From Allolobophora icterica (Eukaryota; Annelida; Clitellata; Crassiclitellata; Lumbricidae): 64,000 bases of DNA. The DNA is taken from positions 10,657,477 to 10,721,476 of the forward strand of contig OY744610.1 in NCBI GenBank assembly GCA_963556255.1, written 5' to 3'. A program made the position numbers and the translations under genes. Each line of letters starts with the position of its first letter. The first letter of the stretch is position 1. The notes below the pieces were generated by a model. It did no database searches. It had not been told where the DNA came from and saw nothing but the letters and a program-made list of their open reading frames with translations. This document shows, piece after piece, positions 22,524-34,860 of the stretch.

Positions 22524-22944
22524 CTATGTGTTCAAGAACGCCTAGCAGTGGGATTTTATGCGTTTCCAATCATGTGTAATTATAGCGGACTCCTTCAAGC
22601 AAGATCTCGGCTGCTGCTATAAACTTTAATTGCCGCCTATTTTTTGGTACGGAAGACTGGAGCCGTCGAATTTCGTTTTGCAGTTTTCTGTGAGTGAGTG
22701 TATCGCGATTCTTCAATATAAAGTACCTATTACACTGAATCTGAATTCAAATCTGATTTGAAGAGACCTGTAGACTGTTAGCTTTTGTTCATTTTCTATT
22801 TTGAGTATATATTAAGCACACGGTCAGTAATCAATAATCAGTTGTCAAATCTGAATTAGAATATTAACTAACATCATAGTTTTGCCTAATGGTCACTTAC
22901 CACTTAATGCACGTTTAGAGTAGGCCTATTCCCTATTCCTGCTA

Positions 22945-23175
22945 TAAACGTTACGATACGATACGATACGAAACTCGTTTATTGCCACCAAAATCCAAAA
23001 AAATTGTATACAAACAGAAACATAGCAAGCTGGTTAGCAAGGGAATGGCCCAAAAGGGAGCAAGCTCCCGCGAGCAGGGACACCCATTCACAGAACTCAA
23101 ATACGATGGCGCAAAACAGAAACCAACCTGAACCTTAACTAACAGATCAATACAACGAATTAAGTAGAGGTCTTA
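22945..23175 (-). mobile_element. LINE-like 3' UTR with (ATACG)n tail
   Basis: On the minus strand a GGTGGCAATAAACGAGTTTC stretch is followed by (GTATC)n, a tandem pentanucleotide end typical of CR1-type LINEs. The upstream part (23000-23170) has no readable RT. Bases 22524-22945 are the upstream flank of the channel exon, with no recognised promoter element. Confidence 0.45.
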
Positions 23176-23249
23176 ACTAAACTGCCAAAACCTTGGGCAG
23201 ATAAACAAAAAAAAAAACAGAAACCAAATGTAAACTACATAGAAACATA

Positions 23250-23378
23250 ACTGAGAGAGAGAGAAAGAGAGAGAGAGAGAAAGAGAGAGAGAGAGTGAGA
23301 GAAGTAAAGAGGAAGACAGAAAGAGAAAGAGAGAAAGAGAGAGAGAGAAAGAGAGAAAGAGAGTGAAAGAGAGAAGTA
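23250..23378 (+). repeat. (GA)n / GAGAAA low-complexity tract
   Basis: AGAGAGAGAAAGAGAG-type repeat of about 125 bp. The following 23380-24880 shows no gene or repeat that I can support. Confidence 0.9.
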
Positions 23379-24884
23379 ATAAGACAGTCGGGGGCACAGT
23401 CCAATAAGCTAGTTACTTGGGAGACGATAATAATACAAAAAGTAGAACTAGAGCAGACAAATCAGACAAAACCAATTTAACTGGTGGAGATCCATTTTTA
23501 CAAAGCTACTGGAATAGCAAATGGCAATTAACACGTTGGTCTACTATAATGAAATTTGCATGCATACATTGATTTTTAGATCCAAATTTCTTTCGGCTAC
23601 AGTGACAGTATTTTGGAGCATGGATGCGATAATAAAATATTTTGACACCTTTTGCTTGAAACTTTAAGCTTCACCTAACTACAATTTTCTTCTGAGGGCT
23701 CATGATTAGAAATTGTCCAGAGTTAACTACAATGCGTTCAACAATTATTAATTACGGTCACTGTTAATCGATTAATGTTTAGGTGAAATGTCACGAAGCC
23801 TGTCATATAGATGGATGCTTTGAGTAAATCAAGTTTGAATTTGTAAAGTAACTCTAGTCTTCCGTACCCAGGCGTTTCTGTTGCAGCAAATACATGTAGG
23901 CATTAACAATAAACTGGAAAGGGATAATTAACATCTAACAATTAAAATTGTCCTCGTCATTGTGTAGACTTCAATTCACCGAAGCTCGCGTAGAGGTTCG
24001 TGTGCGCGATCCATTGCTAAGAACCGGATGAATTGATTTAATCGCACGACGTCTGTTGAGACAATGAAATGTAAGCTATAAATTTTATGACCAGAACGAA
24101 AGTCTTTATCATCAAAGAGGTCGTTGGGTAAAAGTATCCCCACCGATGAGCCATTGTTCTAAAATGTTATTCACCAGGCGCTATAATATATTAGGCCTAT
24201 TATACGCTGCCGTCTTAAGGCATGGGCACACTGGGTTCAGGGTCGTAACAGTAATTAGGCTTCTAGTTGCGTTATATATCAATTATGATGTTTTCTAAAC
24301 GAGAATTGATTGATTGATTGAGGAACTATCGCTAAAATACAATACAGTTTAGAAGGCCTATGCAATATGACTGCATTTGATATTGTCCTTCAACATTTCA
24401 GATGAGCACAAACCATTAAACGATCGATGGCAATGAGCAACTGTGAGCGAATGATATGCTCAAGGTCTTTACACAGCGATCGTCAGAGTGGAGGATCGAA
24501 CCCGAACTCTTAGCGTTACAGACCGAGCGCTGTAACCAAATGGACACCATGCGACACGAAAACAGGATTTATGACATAGCGTATAGCATGGAAAAGAGAA
24601 AATGTTCTTCTCATAGATTATTAGATACCCATTAGGGCATAGCAAGAAATATGCTTTGGTTTAAAATGAACTTTGGCACAACCAGAAAGGTTGCTCCAGT
24701 CCTAAAACATAAGTGTGGAAGAAAGATTGCATCAAATTTATTGCAACTAACTTTGACGACGAGCAATGGAAGTTTCCTTTTCTTTCGCAGGTGAAAACCA
24801 TGGCAAAATTAATAATTTATTGAAAAAGGCGTCAAAATAGTTCCTTCTTGTTTGAGTTGTTTCTAGTTGTGCACAAAAGTCAAC

Positions 24885-24985
24885 AATGTTGAGTATGTTG
24901 AGTTTGTTGAGTTTGGTGAGTTTGGTTATTGAGTTTGGTTGGTGAGTTTGGTTGGTGAGTTTGGTGAATTTGGTTGGTGAGTTTG
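24885..24985 (+). repeat. GAGTTTGGTTGGT-type minisatellite
   Basis: About eight irregular 8-14 bp units built on GAGTTTGGTT(GGT). It abuts the tandem repeat at 24988. Confidence 0.8.
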
Positions 24986-24987
24986 CC

Positions 24988-25380
24988 CCAGCTGCAAATT
25001 ATTGGCATTCCTCTTATTATTGGTATTTCTTAGGAAACCCCAATCCGCCATTTCCAAATTCATTTTTTGGGGTTCCCCTGAACCGCCATTGGATATGCTA
25101 TTGAGCAATGGTTTCTGAGCAGGAAACCGTTTAAGAAGCTTCTGAAATAATTTCACCAAGGTACAACTGCAAATTATTGGTATCATTATTGGTATTTCTT
25201 AGGAAAACGCCAATCCGCCATTTTTAAATTAATTTTTGGGGTGTTCCCCTCGACCGATTTTGTCAGATTTTGGATATGTTATTCAGCAATGGTTTCTGAG
25301 CAGAAAATCGTTTAAAAAGCTTCTGAAGCAAATTTTCCAAGGCCCAACTGTAAATTGCCTGGATTAAAGCTCAATAGTCG
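24988..25380 (-). repeat. Two units of the ~176-bp dispersed tandem repeat
   Basis: CTGCAAATTATTGG recurs at 24992 and 25167 (175 bp), with ATTTCTTAGGAAA, CCAATCCGCCATTT and GCAATGGTTTCTGAGCAG repeating in step. The far end reads CCAACTGTAAATTGCCTGG, the complement of the start of the 295-660 block. Same family, opposite orientation. Confidence 0.75.
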
Positions 25381-25574
25381 CAAAATGCGGTATATTGGAA
25401 TAACTTCAGAGCCATGGCGGCAAAGTTAAGCAGCACACCAGAAACATAATTTCGGAACAAGACACTATATTATGCACAGGAGCAAAAAATTAAGATATGC
25501 TAAAAATTATCCTTTATGATCATTATGCCCTAATACCCATAGATATCAACATCTACATAGAATAACTGGAAGAT

Positions 25575-26100
25575 ATGGAAGAAGGAATAAAGGTCGGAAG
25601 CAGATTGGCTAAGGCTCTGAGATTGGCGCATGACCAAGCAATGCTGTATGGTAGTCATGAGGGTTTGCAACAAATTATGAGACGTCTGCACACCATATCA
25701 ACCAAATATGGCATGAAAATCGACCCCAAAAGGACAACAGTCATGAAGGTAAGCAAAAATGAAGAAACCAGTAGTAAAAAAAATAGCAACGACGAGAACA
25801 TAGACCAAATAAAACAATTCTGCTATCTGGGGAGCGTTGTAACTGCAGATGCAAAGTGCCACAAAGAAATCTGAAGAAGAATAACATTGGTGTTATATAA
25901 ATCAGAAACGTAGTCCATTCATGAGAGTGGAGTACATCAAGCAATTGGAGACTTTAGAAAGGTGGATCTGGCGGAAGATTGAAAAATTGGTTAAATGGAA
26001 CACATTACAAACGAGGAGGTGCTGAAAACGGCTGAGGAAGAACGATGCATTATAGCTACAATAATGGAGCTACAGAGGAAATGGATTGGTCATTCCTTGA
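25575..26100 (+). mobile_element. Decayed LINE RT and C-terminal fragment
   Basis: The open part (25575-25874) reads LRLAHDQAMLYGSHEGLQQI, KYGMKIDPKRTTVMKVSK and IDQIKQFCYLGSVVT, the YADD-to-thumb segment of endonuclease-RT LINEs (A.DD box degraded to AHDQA). After a frameshift come LETLERWIWRKI and LQRKWIGHS (25950-26090), the usual downstream C-terminal motifs. The fragment at 45642-46169 covers the same C-terminal part of a related LINE. Confidence 0.75.
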
Positions 26101-26169
26101 GATGATGATCATGGCGATGGTGATTATGATTTTGATGATTATCATTATCATTTGTATTTTTTTCGAGGC

Positions 26170-26560
26170 ACATGTAATCTCTCACGATGTTAAATAAATT
26201 AGGGATAGACTTTTCTGGGATGGCTAGTCTTCGATGATGTCATGCTCAGTGCCAAAGTGCTGTGAAAAGCGATTGCGTTGAAGCGTTGGATGGCTACAGA
26301 TGGGCGCTTGTAGAGAAATCCAGCTTCCCTGTTGTCTTCATTTAACTGGGCAAGAAAGTGGCCAAGGGTGTTGAAGATAGCCTTGCCCTTCGTGATTAAT
26401 TAAGCCAAGAGTTTTGAAGGCCAATGGCACAAAGCAGTATGCGTACAGAATACCAGCGTACTTAGCAGATTTTCTCTGAGCTGTTATTATTATTTCTTTT
26501 GAGCCCCGATGTATGCAGGTTCTTATTGTATTCGTACAGGGACTTAAAAAATTCAAAGAG
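26170..26560 (-). mobile_element. Degraded second copy of the R2/R4-type element 3' end
   Basis: The minus strand reads SAKYAGILYAYCFVPLAFKT then LGLINHEGQGYLQ, aligning with KYQTLLGTHNFVPLALETLG and PINTKGLDFIADL of the intact element at 17582-19470. The ORF end and 3' UTR also align (GCGTTGAAGCGTTGGATGG against GCGTTGAACCGTTGGATGA). It is diverged and truncated. Confidence 0.75.
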
Positions 26561-27027
26561 TGAAAAAAAACGTCCGAAAAAGAGTCAGTAGAATGCTACG
26601 AGAGTCACTTGCAAGTTCATATGCACTATCCATTGCTAGAAATTTCATTAATGAATATAATGGAATAGCGTTTGACAAGAACATAAGACAATAGCACTTA
26701 ATTAAGCTGAGTCTATGCCAGTCTTTTGTCAAAGCCAACATCGATCCATTTCCGGTTGACGTAGATTCTATGGTCATGCACCAAGACAATGGAACAATAA
26801 GACAATGCACCAAGTATCGCTTAAATGATTTCGATATACGATGCGCCTCACGATGAACAGTTTGCATTTACAGCCGCATTGAAACAATTGCCAGGTTTGC
26901 TTCAACTAGGTCATCAGTTAGAACTTACTACAGGTCATAATTCCTGTAAAATTCACATTAAGCTATACATTTTAATCCATGGACCACTTAATAAGGTTTA
27001 ATTAATGTACATTGTACAATGGATGAA

Positions 27028-27043
27028 TTTATTTCACCACAAC

Positions 27044-27078
<35 letters not shown>

Positions 27079-27110
27079 TATATATATATAGTTGTGGTGA
27101 AATAAATATA
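27028..27110. repeat. Perfect-arm inverted repeat around (AT)n
   Basis: ATTTATTTCACCACAACTAT is mirrored by ATAGTTGTGGTGAAATAAAT on the other side of an AT array, so the 83-bp block can fold into a long hairpin. No flanking duplication was recognised. Bases 26560-27028 show no gene. Confidence 0.85.
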
Positions 27111-27294
27111 TATATATATATATATATATACACTTAACATCGATTTCTATTGGTGGATATATGAATATTTAAGTATCCATTTAATATTATATATTATACA
27201 ACATATTCTAATGGCATATTTATATGTGTATATTTGTGTATTTATAATATGATATTATAACATATACGTGCATAAATATACCCGGTAATTATGT

Positions 27295-27297
<3 letters not shown>

Positions 27298-27364
<67 letters not shown>
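27298..27364 (+). repeat. (AT)n microsatellite
   Basis: About 66 bp of pure AT. The 27365-28321 stretch has no recognised gene or repeat. Confidence 0.95.
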
Positions 27365-27367
<3 letters not shown>

Positions 27368-28321
27368 ATCATAATTCGACGTTGAGTTGGGTTGAAGTGA
27401 ATTACCATATCATTATATATAAATGGCAGATCAGGTAAGACACATTTTTGAGATATAATAGTTTCAAACCTCTTCGGACTGGTTTTAAATATACGATCGA
27501 TAGAAGATTTTACGTACATATACAATCAAGAAGAATCGTTTCGGATTTCACTTCAATGTTGTGCTAGTGGAGCTGATGTGATATAAGTTATTTTGAAAAG
27601 AAATAATCTAAAGCGAAATTTGATATTTGAGGAGAAAGGAAGTTAAGACGAATTCGAAGAATATTATCGAATTATGTGAAGACAAATATAGGCCAGGCTA
27701 CTGAGTAGAAGGCGATCATACAGAGACTAAAAGCCAGAAAGGATAAGCTAGCGATGTAGCATTAAGCAAAGCAAAGACGACTCTTACAGCGAAGATAATA
27801 CATGTAAATGCACTGAGGCAGTAATGTGTCACCATTGCAGCTACAGCTGCAGGATGAGCTTTATTCGATGGGGTGAAGCAAGTCCACTGACTTGTTGAAC
27901 GAGGCAACATGAAAGTGAAAATGTGAAAGCAAGCTCGTTATATTAGAGACTCAAGTGCTTAAGTTGAAAGAAAAAGACCCCTTGCCCCGAATAAAATGTT
28001 AGATAGAACGAGGAGGCACCGTATGGCATTATTGAAAGAAACAGACTTCTTGGTCTCCCACGTTACAATGAATGAGAACAATGTTGTACTTCTACTTCTG
28101 CGTCTGAATATCTTGCTCCCTCCTGCCTTGCGTCTTTGTCTTTGTAACAGTTTTCCAATTAGAAAATGTGCATAGCGTCTATTCAGATATTTCCGCTTCA
28201 GCGCAGTCAGTCAAGCCTCAACGAATGTAGATGAACATCGATAATAGCTGCATGGAGTGCAGTTATACGACGACGAAGATCTATAGTGGAAGTTCTTCCT
28301 GCGTATTATCTCTACATGTAT

Positions 28322-29225
28322 CAGGGGCGTCATTTGGGGGGCAGGGGCGGATCCAGAAGGTCTATCAGGGGGTCAGGGGGGGCCAAAAATTTGGTAGTCA
28401 TCTCCCCAAAAAGTTGATGACCTTTTTTTTAGTCATTAACCTTTTTAATGTCTTCAGTCTACATCTACGGGACCCGCGTTCGGTGTACATCCACGCCTAC
28501 AGGGGGGGGGGGCATGCCTGTGTAAACATCATAAAACACCCATATAACACATGTTAAAAATAAATAACAATTTCAAATTTATTTATTTTTTTTTATTCCG
28601 GATATTTCTATAGCGCCTCTCGAAGTCAACTACTACTCAGAGCGCTCCCGACTACAGCATTTGATGCTGTGCCGGAATTTTCACGCCGAAGCGCCACGAG
28701 CAATTGCGAGTGAAGGACTTGCCCAAGGTCCGTACGCAGCGGCTACAGTGGGATTCGAACCTGCAACCCTTCGGTCACAAGGCGCCGAACTTACCACTGA
28801 GCCACCACGCCCCACAAATTGGGGCCATGGCCGGATTGGCCCCCCCTGGATCCTGTTTGGGGGAGGAGGCATTTGCCACAATAATTTTTGAAAAATAAGA
28901 AAAAGGATGGAACAAGAAATGAAGGAAGAAGAAAGGGCAAAAAAGAGACAAAGATACCCAAATTCAGGGTCGTCATTTGAAGGGTGTAGGCCTGCACTCC
29001 AGGGACTATAGCTCATGGGCATTATTATATAGGCACAGAGTGATGGGTTTACCTCGAGACAAATGGGGCAAGCTGGCCAAGTTTTGAAGTAACACCAAAA
29101 AGATCAGTTCAGAAGTTTCCTGTGTCATTGGGGGTGGGGGGGGGGGAAAGATCCCTGCCAGTGCCCCCAGAAAAATACTCAAATGACATCTCCCCCGCCC
29201 GGACAAAGCTGAAATGACGTCCCTA
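28322..29225 (+). mobile_element. ~0.9-kb hAT-like element with SINE A inside
   Basis: Starts CAGGGGCGTCATTTGGGG and ends GAAATGACGTCCCTA, matching as inverted repeats. Flanks ACATGTAT and ATATGTAT agree at 7 of 8 positions. A second hAT-type start, CAGGGGCGGATCCAG, lies just inside (28342), suggesting nesting. The AAAAAGTTGATGACC core at 28417 matches the 61446-61778 element. SINE A lies at 28578-28814. Confidence 0.65.
28578..28814 (-). mobile_element. tRNA-derived SINE A, copy 2
   Basis: The minus strand has A box TGGCTCAGTGG, B box GGTTCGAATCC, the body CAATTGCTCGTGGCGCTTCG and the tail GGGAGCGCTCTGAGTA..GAGGCGCTATAGAAAT, colinear with 11235-11475. It ends in an A/T-rich tail at 28578-28600. 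Confidence 0.87.
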
Positions 29226-29579
29226 ATATGTATGTTCTATTCCAATCGAAACATGTCAATTAGTTCATCTCAACCGATGATTGTATGTATATATATATAT
29301 GTGTGTGTATGTGTATGTAGGTACGTACGCATCTATGTACGTATGTATGTAACTATGCATAATTATTAACGTGTATGTTCGTATATATGTGTAAGGGACG
29401 ATGTCTGTGGGGCCAAGAGATCAATGGAAAGCATGAACACGCTAGCAGACTTTCCTTAGCAATTATTGCAGTGGCGCCATAGAAGTTCTTAGATTAGATT
29501 AAATAAGATCAGATTAGATTAGATGCAGAGCCACAAATACCAGGCGACCGATTGATCGAAATCTATTAGGCAGAACGGC

Positions 29580-29580
29580 G

Positions 29581-29620
<40 letters not shown>

Positions 29621-29642
29621 ACGAGACAGACAGACAGAAAGA
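29580..29642 (+). repeat. (ACAG)n microsatellite
   Basis: GACAGACAGACAG array of about 60 bp with one break. The preceding 29226-29580 has only (GTAT)-type runs (29285-29350); 29645-30452 has nothing recognised. Confidence 0.9.
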
Positions 29643-30452
29643 AAGAGAAAAGAAGCCTACAGACTCTATAGACAAGCATGCTCCCAAGCTCACATGACTA
29701 AAATTAGACATGCAATTATAGTAAAGTCACGTGGTCTCTGATCTTCCGCCTGCGAGCGATGAACCCTACGGTTAATTAATCATGGAAACATCGTTGAGAC
29801 GACATGCAGGAACTTCAATTCGTCACCAGGTGGCGATAACAACGGAGACGGAAAACCTTCTGCCTTAAGTTAGAATAAGTGAAGAATACTATTGGAAATG
29901 GATCGGTTGACGACGGCAGTCTATCTTGAAGTTGGGTCGTTAGACGGATGAAAGTCTTACTCAGACATTGCGGTTTTTAAGTATGCCCCATCCACTGAGC
30001 TAAGGCATAATTGTTGTGGTATATTATCTATGGGATTGATCAACTAATGCGCATGTTTACAATTTCATCTGAGATCTGATTTTCTTAGTTGATGTTATTT
30101 CTGTCAGCGTAATATAGAATTTATCTTTCACAACCAAGTAACGAATTGCACAAGTAATTCTAAGAGCATGGCGAACTCTTCTTTTCCTCAAATGGTTATG
30201 CTGACAGCGCACTTATAGATTTGTGTTTATATAATATTAAAGCATTCCTCATGCAGCGGTTTTTGTCTTACATTTTGAACTTACAGGATAAGTATATAGC
30301 ACGTAAGCGTGACAATGTGTTCACAATGCTTCTCAGTTGTAACGTTTGCCACTTCCGAAACTTTAAAATCCTGGAAATCCCACTTGATGTAACGCGATCT
30401 TTGGAAAATAATTTCTCTTCAAATCATGGTGTGTGTTCATGGTGGGAGTTGT

Positions 30453-32375
30453 CAGTGGCGGATCCAGGATTTCATGAGTGGGGGGGCAAGAGTTTCTTCT
30501 GAGGGGAGCCACTTTATAGAGTTAATTGGTAATCAACTTTAAATATTAATAGATGTATATTTGAAATAATGCCATGTGTAGTAGACCAATAGTATATACT
30601 ATCCTATATAAAACTGTTTCAAAGTGACCAATTGTTTCCTGTCCTATGTCCCTTACCAATGTTACCATGGACATTTTCAATGGGAGTAGGATATTGAGGA
30701 TAGGAAAAGGTTAAGGAAACTGATATCTGATCGGTTCTACTGGATATATCAATTGTTGAGTGAGTTGAGTCAACAATTAAGGGGAAGAACTGAGCAGACT
30801 TAATTTCATTATCAATTGTCTGTGACAGTTCTGATGCTTCCGACAGTTTTTGATTTGATCAGATCATCCTTTACGTAAGGGCATAAATAAAGTTCATTTC
30901 TGCTTTCATATTTTGTAGGTGATTTTCCAAAGTAGAATCATACTTGGCGAGGACAGTTCAAGAAAATTTCCAGTGTTTTTATTCTGACTGTTCTCGGTGT
31001 CCTCTGAATAAAAGCCCTTGTTTTGCTAAAAAAAATAACGTCACATCAATCATCCTTTTCAATAGCTCTCGCGGGTTCAAATGCCCGCCAAGGAGAAATT
31101 TGGTTCGAGATTTCTGCTCCTGCTGCATCCCCATGCCAACTCGACAGCTATAGTGAGTACACTGACCACGCACTGTCGGCGCATGGGAAGATGAGACGGC
31201 GAGGGACAGGACCCACCCTCATATGCCGAAGCTAATAAAATGAAGTCGCTAAAACTTCATTCCATGGCCGTCTCAGGGCTAGCTTAAGGGACTGCTCTCC
31301 TTCTCCTTCTTCTGTTCTTTTGCATTTGGCGTCGTTCCTGCCTTATTAATTAAATTAGACATTACAGTTTGAGCATTTGAAATTCGAAATTTTGCAAGCA
31401 AATGTAAAATCTAAATCTGCGACTAAATGATGTTGCAGAATGCAGATGCTACAAAGAGACTTAGTGCATACATCGATGCCATCATGCTGTAGAGTCTGTC
31501 TATGCACCTCAAACTTAACCCTGCTCCACTCAGTTTTCTGCGGGTTTGCGTTTAGTAGTTTAAAGTAACAAAGTCAACCATCAGGAATTCAGGATACAAT
31601 TTATAATTATACCCAATTTATCACAATTTAAAGCTAGTGTTAGGCCTATTTATTTCAGGAACGTGAATTGATTTTATAAATACCAAATAATCTTCGCTTC
31701 ATAGCAGTTTAATCCAATACTCGGATCGCCAATCTGAAAGCGATGTGTAGAGAATTGCAATTTGTTAATATCCAAAGCGATTTGGGTTTAGATGCCGACT
31801 GCACTAAAAATTTGATATAGGCCTAGGCCTACTACAAACTCTTGGGAGTCCATAACAGCCTGAATGTGTGCTAGTTTGATGATGGATATGTTAAAGCTTG
31901 TCTGTCGGAGAGTATCATATGACTAATATTGAGGATGACTGCATGCGTGTGGTATGTGTAGGACTCTGTTGTACTTTGGAACTTAGCCTACATCCTGAGA
32001 TACTTTGCTTACAAGGAGAGTAAAGGTCACTTCAGGGTCATGCCAGTCTTCCATTCCCTGCCTATGCTCTTTCTCTCTACCCCCTCCATACTACATACGT
32101 AAAGATAGACAGAACAGCAATACTGGGGAAGCACAGTTGAGAGTAGACTTAGCCGACTGAATAGTGATGAGCATTGTTTATTGGGGTTAAGAAAGTGGGG
32201 TATGGTAACCAAGTCCATGGCAAAAATTACGTCTATCACTATAATGGATATGGCCAGGCCCGTTCTGGCAGCCCACCATAACAGGCGGGTCTGGTCTGGA
32301 GGGGCGCCGTCATACAACCAAGAGGGGCGCGGGGGGGCGAACCGCCCCCCGGGCCTATAGCTAAATCCGCCACTG
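30453..32375 (+). mobile_element. 1.9-kb hAT-like element with SINE B inside
   Basis: Starts CAGTGGCGGATCCAGGAT and ends AGCTAAATCCGCCACTG, matching inverted repeats. The exact 8-bp duplication GGAGTTGT is at 30445-30452 and 32376-32383. SINE B (31057-31322) is nested. A GGGGGGCG-rich block precedes the right end. No transposase was recognised. The insertion sits just upstream of an RT fragment starting near 32470. Confidence 0.87.
31057..31322 (+). mobile_element. tRNA-derived SINE B, 5'-truncated copy
   Basis: From GGGTTCAAATGCCCGCC (B box region) onward it is colinear with 63000-63315: AGAAATTTGGTTCGAGATTT, GTGAGTACACTGACC, GGGAAGATGAGACGGCGAGG, AATGAAGTCGCTAAAACTTC and CTCAGGGCTAGCTTAAGGGA, ending in a TTC-rich run. 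The A-box half of the head is missing or too diverged. Confidence 0.8.
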
Positions 32376-32469
32376 GGAGTTGTAGTGGATGCGGAGGATA
32401 TGAACCACGTTCTGACTCTCAAAAAAAGGCCCAAGATCTGGGGTCATCGCCACCATGTACATTGTACAA

Positions 32470-33165
32470 CTGGATCAAGGACTTTTTGGCTGACCAAACC
32501 TTACAGGTAAAGTTGGGCGCCGAACTCTCTGTACGTTGCCACCAGGAACACGGACACCGCAGGGGTCTGTCATCTCACCCCTCCTGTTCCTGATCGTGAT
32601 CAACGACATCCCACGAGACGGAGCAGAGATGTCACTCTTTGCCGACGACAGCGCTCTGTTCACTGCCGTAAGTAACCTCAGGATACTGCAGGACCGAGCG
32701 CAGAGATCGATGAATCAAATCCAACGCTGGTGCGATGAGAATGGATTCAAAATCTCAACATCGAAGACGACTGCAGTGGTCTTCAGTCTCAACAGGAGAG
32801 GATCAGCCGACGTGGATCTGAAGGTTCTTGGAAAGAAGACCGAGGTTAGCACCACTGCCAAATTCTTGAGTGTTGTGTTTGATTGTAGATTGACGTAGAA
32901 TGCACACATTCCACGTGGTGACGAAAAGCAGGAAGAGACTCTGGACTCCTTCGGTCTGTGTCGGGCACCAAGTGGGGAGCAAGCAAGAAGGCCCTCCTGA
33001 TGCTCTACCGAGCCCTGATTCGACCGATCCTGGACTACGGGGCAGTAGCGTTCTGCACGGCCAGAGACACTCAACTGAAGAAGATGGAAACCATCCAAGC
33101 ACAAGCGCCAAGGCTATGCTGCGGAGCTGCTCATCGAACTGCTATAGACGCTGACATGTGACACG
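32470..33165 (+). mobile_element. Jockey/I/CR1-type RT fragment, frame-shifted
   Basis: NWIKDFLADQTLQVKLG (32470-32520) shifts frame into TPQGSVISPLLFLIVINDIP (32555-32610), SLFADDSALFTAV with the catalytic FADD box (~32632-32670), IQRWCDENGFKISTSKTTAV and TAKFLSVVFD. A second shift leads to LLMLYRALIRPILDYGAVAF (~32998-33055). These are motif B, C and thumb elements of a non-LTR RT different from the L2-like copies. At least two frameshifts make it inactive. Bases 33166-33601 hold nothing recognised. Confidence 0.8.
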
Positions 33166-33609
33166 CAACGACCACAACGGTTATGTTCAGGAGTCGAAAC
33201 GAGTCCTTGTCACGTGCAGCTGTCAGCACATTCTCTGAAACGTTTCATTCACCGGTTTCAGTCGCAAGACGTCATCAAATAATCGATGCCATTTTTATTA
33301 AAATACCTTATTCTGCATTGTGCCTCGATATTTAGTCATCGACCTACATGGCTGAGTCAAATGTTGGAATCAGGTTGTCAATGGCATCCGTTGCCTTAGC
33401 AACCCACTGGAATAATAGCAATAACCGGATTCGTCACACGTAACCAACTGTGGACATGCTTACCATAGGTGGTATTTTCTCTATTTATTTTTTATCATTT
33501 GTGTATGTTAGATGAAACACTTAGTACGTGTGTAAAGTCCGAATCTTAAGCGCGGATATACGCTCGCTCTGGTTGAAGACGGACTCATACAAAGAATAGA
33601 GTAATAGTT

Positions 33610-34157
33610 CAGTGTGATTCTCGTTAACGTTAACGATAACGAAAATGTTCGTTAACGAACAAAAAATGATTTCGTTAACGATAACTATAACTATAACTAA
33701 AAAATATCATTAACTATAACTATAACTATAACGAAAATAACACTAACGAAAATTCATTGCTATTTTCGTTAATACGAATAAAAAAGTGCAATAGGCCTAT
33801 CAACTAACGTGAGAACGTGAAAATACACCCGTTAACGAAAGCAAAATGATTCCTATGTTCGCCTTGGATGTCGGTGAATATGGAGCGCTGTGTGTTCACG
33901 AAGCTGAATGCACCCATTCGTCAAAGCTCTATGCAAATTATTGTGTAACACGTCTTCATAATTCAGTGTGATTTTCATTAACGATAACGGTAACGAAAAT
34001 GTTTTCGTTAACGAAAGCAAAATGATTTCGTTAACGATAACTATAACTGTAACTAAAAAATAATATTAACTATAACTGTAACTATAACTAAAATGAAAAA
34101 CCATTAACTATAACTGTAACTGTAACTAAAATAAAATCTGTAAGGAGAATCACACTG
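33610..34157 (+). mobile_element. 548-bp hAT MITE built of TAACTA/GTTAACG repeats
   Basis: Inverted ends CAGTGTGATTCTC and GAGAATCACACTG are exact over 13 bp, with an exact 8-bp duplication TAATAGTT (33602-33609, 34158-34165). The body has long runs of ATAACTATAACTA and CGTTAACGA. A second start, TTCAGTGTGATTTTCATTAA, lies inside at about 33962, so the element looks like a partial tandem or nested pair. Confidence 0.87.
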
Positions 34158-34308
34158 TAATAGTTACGTAAAACATAAATATATTAACAGTATTATTTAT
34201 TTAAATGATGGTAACAACATGGTATGTAGGGTTTTGGTGATTCCAAATTAAAGGTCCATAGAAGCTGTGAGCACGTGACCCCACAGCTGTTCAGAACCCA
34301 TTTATAAC

Positions 34309-34529
34309 CAGGGCTGTAGTCGAGGGTATACGCGGGTATACAGCGTGTACTCACCTCTACAGACCGTATACTCACCTCACAAAATATTTATATTTATATT
34401 TATTAATATTAAAATTCTATAGCGTATAGGCCTACTCACAAAATACTATAGCGTATACTAATCTCTAATATGTTTCCGAAAACTAACCGGTAGCGTGTAC
34501 TCACCTCTAATTTTACCACTACAGCCCTG
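34309..34529 (+). mobile_element. 221-bp hAT MITE
   Basis: Ends CAGGGCTGTAGT and ACTACAGCCCTG are exact inverted repeats; the 8-bp duplication TTTATAAC is exact (34301-34308, 34530-34537). The interior has repeated TGTACTCACCTCTA motifs. Confidence 0.88.
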
Positions 34530-34860
34530 TTTATAACCATGGTAGAAGAACAGTAAAAGCCCAAACGACCGATTGTAGCAAGCAGTATATATAGGTCGAA
34601 TGGATTAAGGACGGTGTTCTAGGCTTAAACAATCATTAAATTTAAACTTATTGCAGTGGTCACTGTTCACACGACGCCAATTCTAGTCTATCGATTAGTT
34701 CTCACCGTAATATAGGCCCCCTATTGAAGGCATGTTAATTGGATCCAACAGTTTAATGATTCTTATGACATCATAGGCTAGGCCTTTGATATTTAGAGGA
34801 AATAAATTCACAGTTGTCTGATGGTGGGAGTGCGTAGCAATTAAAGGAAAACAAGGCTAA

